Assembly: GCA_934122385.1 (NCBI GenBank) | Contig: CAKOWP010000004.1 | Span: 1-46,812 of the forward strand | Length of the DNA stretch: 46,812 nt | Direction: 5' to 3' | Origin: an uncultured Clostridia bacterium | Lineage (GTDB): Bacteria > Bacillota > Clostridia > TANB77 > CAG-508 | Part shown: one piece after another, positions 36,964 through 44,041 of the stretch | How the letters are laid out: every line of letters begins with the position of its first letter | How positions within the stretch are numbered: the first letter of the stretch is position 1 | Position numbers and translations under genes: made by a program | The notes under the pieces: generated by a model | Databases searched by the model: none | Seen by the model: only the letters and a program-made list of their open reading frames with translations | What the model was told of the DNA's origin: nothing

Positions 36964-37914
36964 ATGAAAAAAGAAGAAAAAGCTTCAATTTCTATAATGA
37001 AAATCATATGTGTTAGTATAATATTAATATTAATTTCAGGAATAGGAGTAATGGCAGTAAGTACAAACTTGAAAGATATTAAAATAGTACTACAAAATGG
37101 ATATGAATTAACAGTATTAACATCAAAAACAACTGTTAATGAAATATTAGAAGAAAATAATATTGTCTTAAATGAAAATCAAAAAACAATACCAGAAGCT
37201 AAAGAAGAAGTAACAGCAGGAACTGTTATAAAAATAGTAGATAAATCATATAACGAAGTTCAAATAGCAAAAGTTTCTGAAGAGGGAGTACAAACAACAT
37301 TAGACGATTTATTAAATAATTATGCTCCAATTACAGAAAAAATAGTTACAGAGCAAGTTGAAATACCTTATGAAACAGTAACAAAAAATTCAGCAGGAAC
37401 AAGTACAAATACAACAAATAAAGTGTTACAACAAGGAAAAAATGGACTAAAAGAAGTAACATATAAAATAAAATATCAAAATGAAGTAGAAATTGAAAAA
37501 ACACAATTATCTGAAAAGGTAATTACAGAACCTGTAAATAAAATAGTACAGGTAAATAAAATAACATCAAGAGCAGGAACAACAACAAGAGCTGCAGCAA
37601 CTACAGCAGCTACAACAACAGCAGCAACAGCTGGAACACAAGTATATAAAATAACAGCATATTGTCCATGTGCAAAATGTTGTGGTAAAGCGACAGGAAG
37701 AACAGCAATGGGAACAACAGCTACAGCAGGTAGAACTGTTGCAGCGTCTGGAAAATTTGCATTTGGTACAAAATTAAATATTAATGGTCATGTATATACT
37801 GTTGAAGACAGGGGTGGGGCTATTAATGGAAATAAAATCGACATATTTGTAAATTCTCATGCCGAAGCATTAGCTTGGGGTGTAAGATATTTACCAGTAA
37901 GTGTTGCTCAATAA
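36964..37914 (+). CDS. DUF348-G5-3D domain cell-wall protein
   Basis: A 316-residue exported protein of the YabE/resuscitation-factor-like type. An N-terminal signal-anchor helix (residues 12-32) is followed by one ubiquitin-like DUF348 domain (IKIVLQNGYELTVLTS, about 40-95). A G5 domain (ITEKIVTEQVEIPYETVTK, about 120-190) and an Ala/Thr-rich linker (about 205-225) follow. The C-terminal 3D domain (about 226-316) has the VEDRGGAINGNKIDIF signature with its three aspartates. The 3D domain is the catalytic part of MltA-like lytic transglycosylases, so it likely cleaves peptidoglycan. The CPCAKCCG cysteine cluster is typical of clostridial versions. ATG follows AGGAGG. Confidence 0.88.
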   Translation: MKKEEKASISIMKIICVSIILILISGIGVMAVSTNLKDIKIVLQNGYELTVLTSKTTVNEILEENNIVLNENQKTIPEAKEEVTAGTVIKIVDKSYNEVQIAKVSEEGVQTTLDDLLNNYAPITEKIVTEQVEIPYETVTKNSAGTSTNTTNKVLQQGKNGLKEVTYKIKYQNEVEIEKTQLSEKVITEPVNKIVQVNKITSRAGTTTRAAATTAATTTAATAGTQVYKITAYCPCAKCCGKATGRTAMGTTATAGRTVAASGKFAFGTKLNINGHVYTVEDRGGAINGNKIDIFVNSHAEALAWGVRYLPVSVAQ

Positions 37915-37930
37915 TAACATATGATTTATA

Positions 37931-37956
37931 GGGACTCTAGTGATAGAGTCTTTTTG
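37931..37956 (+). terminator. Terminator of the G5-3D gene
   Basis: gactcta pairs with tagagtc and is followed by TTTTTG. Confidence 0.8.
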
Positions 37957-37961
37957 TTATT

Positions 37962-37985
37962 TTAGGGACGGTTCTGCTTGAGACA
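37962..37985. repeat. REP-like GGGACGGTTCT fragment
   Basis: agggacggttctgcttgaga closely matches the left arm of the hairpin at 34908-34941. Only one arm is present. It lies directly upstream of the exonuclease III promoter. Confidence 0.6.
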
Positions 37986-37986
37986 T

Positions 37987-38015
37987 TTGCTATTTTGTAG
38001 TAAATGTAGTACAAT
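37987..38015 (+). promoter_or_regulatory. SigA-type promoter of the exonuclease III gene
   Basis: TTGCTA (37987-37992) and TACAAT (38010-38015) have a 17-base spacer, 33 bases before the ATG. Confidence 0.6.
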
Positions 38016-38048
38016 ATAAATGTATTAAAAAATATAGGAGATAGATTT

Positions 38049-38801
38049 ATGAAATTAATATCATGGAATGTAAATGGAATAAGAGCATGTTTAAACAAAG
38101 GCTTTGCAGACGTATTTAAGCAATTAGATGCAGACGTATTTTGTATACAAGAAACAAAATGCCAACCAGAACAAGTAGAATTAGAATTTGAAGGATATAC
38201 AAGTTATTGGAATAGTGCAGAGAAAAAAGGATATTCCGGAACAGTAATATTTACAAAACAAAAACCTTTAAATGTAACTTATGGGATAGGAATAGAAGAA
38301 CATGACAAAGAAGGAAGAGTAATTACACTAGAATTTGAAAAATTCTATATGGTAGATATATATACACCAAATTCAAAAAGAGAATTGGAAAGATTAGACT
38401 ATAGACAAATATGGGAAGATGAAATTAGAAATTACTTGTTAAAATTAAATGAGACAAAACCAGTTATAATGTGTGGAGATTTAAATGTGGCACATGAAGA
38501 AATAGACTTAAAAAATCCAAAAACAAATAGACACAATGCGGGTTTTACAGATGAAGAACGCAAAAAAATGACTGAATTACTAGATGTTGGCTTTACAGAT
38601 TCATTTAGATATCTATATCCAGATAAAGAAAATGCATATAGTTGGTGGTCATATATGGGGCATGCAAGAGAAAAAAATGTAGGCTGGAGAATTGATTACT
38701 TTATTGTATCAAAATCAATAGAGAATGAAATAAAAGAAGCAACAATATACCCAGAAATTATGGGTAGTGACCATTGTCCGGTGGGATTAGAAATTTTTTA
38801 A
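38049..38801 (+). CDS. xth: Exodeoxyribonuclease III / AP endonuclease
   Basis: A 250-residue EEP-superfamily nuclease for base excision repair, cutting at abasic sites. Motifs are ISWNVNGIRA, CIQETKC, YTPNSKRELERLDYR, GDLNVAHEEIDL, WRIDYFIVS and GSDHCPVGL. Length and all catalytic residues are normal. The ATG follows AGGAG. A hairpin of gttgaaaacaatt with aattgtttttcaac (38813-38862) follows the gene and may end its transcript before the permease gene. Confidence 0.95.
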   Translation: MKLISWNVNGIRACLNKGFADVFKQLDADVFCIQETKCQPEQVELEFEGYTSYWNSAEKKGYSGTVIFTKQKPLNVTYGIGIEEHDKEGRVITLEFEKFYMVDIYTPNSKRELERLDYRQIWEDEIRNYLLKLNETKPVIMCGDLNVAHEEIDLKNPKTNRHNAGFTDEERKKMTELLDVGFTDSFRYLYPDKENAYSWWSYMGHAREKNVGWRIDYFIVSKSIENEIKEATIYPEIMGSDHCPVGLEIF

Positions 38802-38812
38802 TAATGTGTATT

Positions 38813-38862
38813 GTTGAAAACAATTATTGTTTTGATTATGTCAAATTAAATTGTTTTTCAAC
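38813..38862 (+). terminator. Hairpin after the exonuclease III gene
   Basis: gttgaaaacaatt (38813-38825) pairs with aattgtttttcaac (38849-38862). There is no T tract after it, so it may only attenuate transcription into the permease gene. Confidence 0.4.
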
Positions 38863-38888
38863 GGTAGTAAGGAAAGGAGCAAAAATAA

Positions 38889-40049
38889 ATGGAAGAAATA
38901 AAACAAGGGTGGAAAAAAAGAATATCATGGTTATTAATAGCAATAACTGTAGTAATTATATATAAAATGTTAGACAACTTTTCAAATGTTACAGAATGGT
39001 TTGGAACATTTTTCAGGATATTAAAACCATTTTTAGCAGGGTTATTAATATCATATATTTTATTTATGCCATGTAAAAAAATAGAAGGTATATTAGAAAA
39101 ATCAAAATTAAAATTTGTGAAAAAGAAGGCAAGGGGATTATCTGTAATTACTACATACATAATTTTTGTTTTAATAGTAATTATTATAATAAACTGCATT
39201 TTTCCTGTATTAAAAGAAAGTGTAGTTGAATTGGTTGGAAATATACCAGGATATTATGAGACTTTAGTTAATAAATATAAAGAATTACCCGAAGATTCAG
39301 TATTAAAAAGTGATGTTATAAAAGATAAAATGACAGAATTATCAAATATTGATATGAAACAATTTTTAAGTATAAATAATGAAAAAATAATTGAATATGT
39401 AAAAAATATTATAAATATCTTCTCAGGAATTTTTGATGTATTTGTATCAATAATAGTTTCAGTTTATATTTTGTTACAAAGAACAACGATTATGAAATTT
39501 TTAAGAAGATTTGCAAGAGCCTTATTTAAAAAGAACACTTACGAAGCGGTTAATAAATATTTTACAAAGGCAAATGAAGTTTTCTTTACATTTATATCAA
39601 GTCAATTGTTAGATGCAGTTATAGTTGGAATTTTAACAACGATTGCAATGTTAATAATTAAAGTAAAATATGCTCCATTAATAGGTTTTACAATTGGGTT
39701 ATTTAATATGATTCCATATATTGGAGCGATAGTAGCTGTTGGAATTGGGATTTTGATTACATTTATAACAGGTGGACTTGGAAAAGCTATTGCTATGGCT
39801 GTTGTTGTTATAATTTTACAACAAATTGATGCTAATATTATAAATCCTAAAATAATAGGAGTGTCTTTGGAAGTTAGTCCATTGCTTGTCATTTTTGCGG
39901 TTACTGTTGGAGGTGCTTATTTTGGAATAATGGGTATGTTCTTAGGTGTACCAATTGCGGTTGTTATTAAAACAGTTTTAAATGACTGGATTGATAATAA
40001 AAATAAGTTTAGAGATGAACAAGAAAAATTAATTGAAAAAAGTGAATAA
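38889..40049 (+). CDS. AI-2E family transporter (TerC/YtvI-like permease)
   Basis: A 386-residue membrane protein of the AI-2E/UPF0118 family. It has two or three N-terminal helices (SWLLIAITVVIIYKML; FLAGLLISYILFMP), an extracellular loop, then about five C-terminal helices. The family signature region is PLIGFTIGLFNMIPYIGAIVAVGIG and later DANIINPKIIGVSLEVSPLLVI. Members export small molecules or act as Na+/H+ antiporters; substrate cannot be read here. The ATG follows GGAAAGGAGC. It ends in a bidirectional terminator facing the minus-strand export gene. Confidence 0.9.
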   Translation: MEEIKQGWKKRISWLLIAITVVIIYKMLDNFSNVTEWFGTFFRILKPFLAGLLISYILFMPCKKIEGILEKSKLKFVKKKARGLSVITTYIIFVLIVIIIINCIFPVLKESVVELVGNIPGYYETLVNKYKELPEDSVLKSDVIKDKMTELSNIDMKQFLSINNEKIIEYVKNIINIFSGIFDVFVSIIVSVYILLQRTTIMKFLRRFARALFKKNTYEAVNKYFTKANEVFFTFISSQLLDAVIVGILTTIAMLIIKVKYAPLIGFTIGLFNMIPYIGAIVAVGIGILITFITGGLGKAIAMAVVVIILQQIDANIINPKIIGVSLEVSPLLVIFAVTVGGAYFGIMGMFLGVPIAVVIKTVLNDWIDNKNKFRDEQEKLIEKSE

Positions 40050-40052
40050 AAT

Positions 40053-40118
40053 AAAATACCTTATAAGTTCGAAAAAATCAGTTTGATATATGACTTTTTT
40101 GAATTTATAAGGTATTTA
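40053..40118. terminator. Bidirectional terminator
   Basis: A long hairpin pairs aaataccttataa plus ttcgaaaaaa on the left with ttttttgaa plus tttataaggtattt on the right. T tracts on both strands serve the permease and the convergent export gene. Confidence 0.85.
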
Positions 40119-40122
40119 TTTT

Positions 40123-40686
40123 TTATTTATTTTTCTTTTTCCCGACAATAACAGAAATAATTATTGCAACTAAAATAACAGCAATTATCGCAATTAATCC
40201 GGGCCAACCTAAAACAGCAACGAATTTGCTACCTAATGACATTATTATTCCAGCAAGAATTACACCTAGGGCCACAGCGCTTACACTAGTTTTGAAATCT
40301 AAATTCAAGAAACTAGCAGCCAATGTTCCAGTCCAAGCACCTGTTCCTGGAAGTGGAATTCCCACAAAAAGTAATAATGCAAAGAAAATACCTTTATTTC
40401 CAGCTGTTTCTTTTAATTTTTCTCCACCTTTTTCACCTTTTTCTAAACACCATGTGAAAAATTTTCCAATCAATTTTTTGTCTTTTCCCCATTCAAGCAC
40501 TTTTCTTGCAAATAGATAAATAATAGGAACTGGTAACATGTTAAATATAATTGCTATTGGATAGTATAAAAATATATTTAAACCTAAACCTTCAGCTATT
40601 GGTATAGCTCCTCTTAGTTCTACTATTGGTACCATACTGACAAATGCTACTATTATGTATTTTACGATAAGTGGTAAACTTGACAT
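40123..40686 (-). CDS. Small multidrug export protein (COG2426 family)
   Basis: A 187-residue integral membrane protein with about five helices. The family markers are VPIVELRGAIPIAEGLGL near the start and the glycine-rich GIPLPGTGAWTGTLAA loop, with a basic KKKNK end. The family is annotated as small multidrug export protein; transport activity is poorly established. The ATG 18 bases inside the open frame is chosen because AAAGGAG lies directly before it. It converges on the AI-2E-family gene. Confidence 0.85.
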   Translation of the reverse strand: MSSLPLIVKYIIVAFVSMVPIVELRGAIPIAEGLGLNIFLYYPIAIIFNMLPVPIIYLFARKVLEWGKDKKLIGKFFTWCLEKGEKGGEKLKETAGNKGIFFALLLFVGIPLPGTGAWTGTLAASFLNLDFKTSVSAVALGVILAGIIMSLGSKFVAVLGWPGLIAIIAVILVAIIISVIVGKKKNK

Positions 40687-40860
40687 TTTGTTTTCTCCTT
40701 TCATTTTAAGTATATTAAACTTTTTGTATTTTACTATAGATTAAAAAAAATGTCTATAGTACTTTGTAAAAATATTGTAATGAAAATTTAATATAATTAG
40801 GGGAATACTATTTCCGTAGATATTTTTAGAAGATGAAGTTTGTTGACATACATAAGTATA

Positions 40861-40903
40861 TTGAAAATGATAAATTAATATCGTATACTGACATCGAATG
40901 TCA
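40861..40903 (+). promoter_or_regulatory. Promoter with overlapping operator-like palindrome
   Basis: TTGAAA (40861-40866) and TATACT (40884-40889) have a 17-base spacer. A perfect inverted repeat, tgacat-cga-atgtca (40889-40903), begins at the last -10 base and covers the predicted start site, where a repressor would block transcription. It controls the lectin/pilin-like locus. Confidence 0.6.
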
Positions 40904-40962
40904 TGAAATTATATATCATGTAATGAGAAAATATTTTAATAAAATTTAAGGAGGAAAAAGAG

Positions 40963-41646
40963 ATGATTGGAAAGAGAAAAAATAAAATTTTGGCTGTTGG
41001 AATAACATTAGCTATAAGTGTATTAATGCCTTTTGGAAATGTAAAAGCAGCTTTACAGGCAAATCCGAATACACATTATACAAAATCAGATAATCCAACA
41101 AATTGGATGTCTAATATGAGAAAAATGGAGGAAACTGGAAATGCAATGGGATTAAGTGAAACATTTAATTCTGATTTAACAGCGTCAAGTAAAAGTAATA
41201 ATATTGATGTTCATATGATGAGGAGTACAGAATATGGAGCAATAGCAATACTTTCAGCATCAGGATATGGAAATTCACAAACATTACAAAATAGTTCAGT
41301 AAAAACATCAACTGGAAATAAAACAGGAGTTTATTTTAGTGGAAACAACTGGGAGTGGGTTGCAGGAGGATATAGTGGACATATATTTGGTGGAGTAAAT
41401 TTAAGATATTTTGACACGTATTCGGAAGATAAAGGTTCCGCTAGAATAGGTGATGCATTAGGAAGTGCATATACTACAAACCCAGGAGGTACCGGATGGC
41501 ACTCAGCATCTAACAGTACATGGGTCGATAATGGCAGTTGGGCTTACTTTAGACGTGGCAATGGAGGATTGTTTAGTTTCTACGCCTACCTTGATTGGGA
41601 AGGAAATTGTGCCCGTGGCGTAGCTGTAGTAGGTCAAGGCTTTTAA
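40963..41646 (+). CDS. Secreted C-type-lectin-like protein, possible DGR variable protein
   Basis: A 227-residue secreted protein. The signal peptide ends at VKA (residue 29). The mature part has MRSTEYGAIAILSASGYG (86-103), GNNWEWVAGGYSG (127-139), RYFDTY and RIGDAL, then a C-terminal block: WAYFRRGNGGLFSF...GVAVVG (193-224). This order matches the second half of the FGE-like C-type-lectin domain in clostridial prepilin-type proteins; the first half (WIPRY...GYW.KY) is missing. The last ~50 codons use CGT, GGC, GCC and TAC, unlike the AGA/GGA/GCA/TAT style of the rest, and the positions expected to vary in a DGR are Y207, A208, Y209, L210 and D211. ATG follows AAGGAGG. It heads a three-gene locus. 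Confidence 0.65.
   Translation: MIGKRKNKILAVGITLAISVLMPFGNVKAALQANPNTHYTKSDNPTNWMSNMRKMEETGNAMGLSETFNSDLTASSKSNNIDVHMMRSTEYGAIAILSASGYGNSQTLQNSSVKTSTGNKTGVYFSGNNWEWVAGGYSGHIFGGVNLRYFDTYSEDKGSARIGDALGSAYTTNPGGTGWHSASNSTWVDNGSWAYFRRGNGGLFSFYAYLDWEGNCARGVAVVGQGF
41500..41640 (+). other. Candidate DGR variable region
   Basis: The 3' end of the secreted lectin-like gene is richer in G+C than its surroundings and uses C-ending codons rare elsewhere in the window. It encodes the part of the lectin fold that DGRs diversify. Codons TAC GCC TAC CTT GAT stand where related proteins have runs of Asn (AAC/AAT), which is what adenine mutagenesis of a template would give. No template copy or reverse transcriptase was found here. 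Confidence 0.4.
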
Positions 41647-41723
41647 AAACAAAATGTTTCAATTGCAAAAATAAAAAAAGATTAAAAATATAAAAAACAC
41701 ATATAAAATATGGGAGAAAAATA

Positions 41724-44027
41724 GTGAAAAACAAGCTAAAAAATAAATTAGGAATAACTCTAATTGCACTCGTAATAACAATTATTATTCTTCTAATATT
41801 AGCAGGAGTAACAATATCAGGAATTGTTAATGGAGGATTAACAACAAGGGCAAAAGAAGCGGAATTTAAGACAAGAATGGCAGAATATAGAGACAGTACA
41901 AATACATATGTATCATGGCAAGTAATGGAAAATATGGACTCAAACACAGATAAAATAAATTCGGGTGAAGTTTTAAAAGACGCAATAGACAAAGAAATAG
42001 TAACAGACATAAAAAAAGAAGATGTTACAACTAATATAGAAGATATTTTAAAGGACATTAAAAAAAGTGACAAAGAAATTGTTGTAGTGTACAAAGGCGA
42101 ACTTTATTATGTATCAAATGACAAAATAAAAAATAATGAGAAACAAGTCAAATGGTGCAATGATATAGGAATAAAAGTTTTGGAATACAAAGAACCAGAG
42201 GGAATCGTTGTAAAAACTGGAAAGTATGAATTAGTAAATGGAGTTTATTTGTGTACACCAAAATTGGATGAGGGCTTTAAGAGTGATAGAACAAGATATT
42301 TAGAGGTAAATAATCAAGGTAATTTAACACCAGGAAATTGGATAGACGAAAATCCAACAGAAAGTTGGTATGATTATAAAAATGGTAAATGGGCTAATAT
42401 TTTGGTTGAAAATAATGGTTCTGAAATTTATTATACTTGGATACCAAGATATTGTTTTAAATTGGATCAATCAGCTCAGAGAAGTGATGTTAAATTCATA
42501 GATACGGATAATAACTACAAAGATGAAAATGGAAATGTAACACCATGGGAGAGTAAAGATGGAGTAAAAGGATTAAAAGAACAAGGATATCAAATCCCAG
42601 AGGCATTTACATTTAATGATCAAGAGCTAGACGGATATTGGACAATGAAATATACAGCAGGAGATATTATAACACCATCAACTATAAATTATGATATGTC
42701 AGTATCTAAAGGAATAATCACATTAAAAAATATTACATTAAATACAAGTATTACAAATAAAAATCCAATAACTAAATATATAGTAGCATTAAATGGAAAA
42801 GTAGTTCAAACAATTGATAAGGCGCCAGATGTTAGTAATATTGGAGGAAAAACAATAACTTTGAATAATATGAAGGCTGGTGAAAACGTAATAAATATAA
42901 CAGGTTTAAATGCAGGCGGAGAGGTTGTTGGAAGTATGACTAAAAATTATGAACCTGCAGTTGTAAATACACCTGATTTGAGTGGATTTAACAAAGATAC
43001 AACATTTTATGTAACATATGACGATAATGAAAAAGAGCATAGTACAACACCAATAAGTCAGTCAATGCCACAATATTGGTATGAATATGGTGAGAGTAAA
43101 TGGGCAAATATTGTTACAAGAAATAATGGTTTGGAGACATATTATGTATGGATACCAAGATATGAGTTTATGCTAGACCAAACAAACCAAAGAAGTACAG
43201 TAAAATTCTTAAGTGGAACAAATAATCAACCAGATAGTGGATATCAAATCCCAGAAGCATTTACATTTAATGGACAAGAGCTAACAGGATATTGGGCAAT
43301 GAAGTATACAGCTGGAACAGAAACAGTACCAAGGTTTAATACAGAAGTAGCTGCAACAAGTTCAAGTATAAGAACAAAAGGTGTTACAGGAACAGCAGTG
43401 GCAGATGGACAAGTTTATAATTACTATATTAATGGAGAATTTAAAGGTAGAAAGACAAATGCAGCAGACACATTTGAATTTTCAGGATTAAGCAGTAATA
43501 CAAAATATACGATTTTAGTAGAAATAAGAGATGGTTCAGATGAATATGTTGGAAGTGTGGTAAAACAAATATCAACAATAGATGCAAATAAACCAGAGTT
43601 AACAGGATTTAATGCAGATAGAACATATTATGTTTTATATGATAATGACGGAAATGAAAAAATAGGAGATAAAATCAAAAATGATGGAAGCAATATGCCA
43701 TCAAATTGGTACAATTATTCTCAAAGTAATTGGGCAAATATTGTTGTAACAGATGGAACTGTTAGCAATGGTCAAATAACTGGTGCAACAATGACAACTT
43801 ATTATACATGGATACCAAGATATGAGTTCAAAATAACAAGTAGCCAACAAGCTCAACCGGCAACAGCAAGAACAGAAGTAAGGTTTTTGAGTGAAAAATC
43901 AAAAGATACAGACACTGGATATCAGATTCCAGAGGCATTCTGGTTTGATAAAAACAGTAATGGAGTAGAAGATGACGGCGAACAATTAACAGGATATTGG
44001 GCTATGAAATATACTGTTGGAGAATAA
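41724..44027 (+). CDS. Prepilin-like protein with three lectin N-lobe-like modules
   Basis: A 767-residue protein whose start, LGITLIALVITIIILLILAG, looks like a type IV prepilin leader and helix with Ala in place of the conserved Glu5. After a stalk (about 35-200) come three modules of about 90-110 residues (about 212-313, 446-533, 656-767). Each reads WANI..., YY[TV]WIPRY.F, GYQIPEAF and GYW.MKYT.G[DE]. Immunoglobulin/Fn3-like spacers lie between them, for example TKGVTGTAVADGQVYNYYINGE. The modules resemble the first half of the FGE-like lectin domain, whose second half forms the upstream secreted protein. The protein stops exactly after module 3. The start is GTG after GGGAG. Its last ~470 bases are nearly identical to the end of the next gene. 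Confidence 0.65.
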   Translation: MKNKLKNKLGITLIALVITIIILLILAGVTISGIVNGGLTTRAKEAEFKTRMAEYRDSTNTYVSWQVMENMDSNTDKINSGEVLKDAIDKEIVTDIKKEDVTTNIEDILKDIKKSDKEIVVVYKGELYYVSNDKIKNNEKQVKWCNDIGIKVLEYKEPEGIVVKTGKYELVNGVYLCTPKLDEGFKSDRTRYLEVNNQGNLTPGNWIDENPTESWYDYKNGKWANILVENNGSEIYYTWIPRYCFKLDQSAQRSDVKFIDTDNNYKDENGNVTPWESKDGVKGLKEQGYQIPEAFTFNDQELDGYWTMKYTAGDIITPSTINYDMSVSKGIITLKNITLNTSITNKNPITKYIVALNGKVVQTIDKAPDVSNIGGKTITLNNMKAGENVINITGLNAGGEVVGSMTKNYEPAVVNTPDLSGFNKDTTFYVTYDDNEKEHSTTPISQSMPQYWYEYGESKWANIVTRNNGLETYYVWIPRYEFMLDQTNQRSTVKFLSGTNNQPDSGYQIPEAFTFNGQELTGYWAMKYTAGTETVPRFNTEVAATSSSIRTKGVTGTAVADGQVYNYYINGEFKGRKTNAADTFEFSGLSSNTKYTILVEIRDGSDEYVGSVVKQISTIDANKPELTGFNADRTYYVLYDNDGNEKIGDKIKNDGSNMPSNWYNYSQSNWANIVVTDGTVSNGQITGATMTTYYTWIPRYEFKITSSQQAQPATARTEVRFLSEKSKDTDTGYQIPEAFWFDKNSNGVEDDGEQLTGYWAMKYTVGE

Positions 44028-44041
44028 AATAGGAGGAAATT

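Noticed and set aside
38774..38965. A 63-codon frame bridging the exonuclease III and permease genes
   Set aside because: It overlaps both genes and the hairpin between them, with no family resemblance.
41573..42094. A 173-codon minus-strand frame across the end of the lectin-like gene and the prepilin start
   Set aside because: It is a shadow of two plus-strand genes with ribosome sites; its product is a hydrophobic, low-complexity antisense translation.
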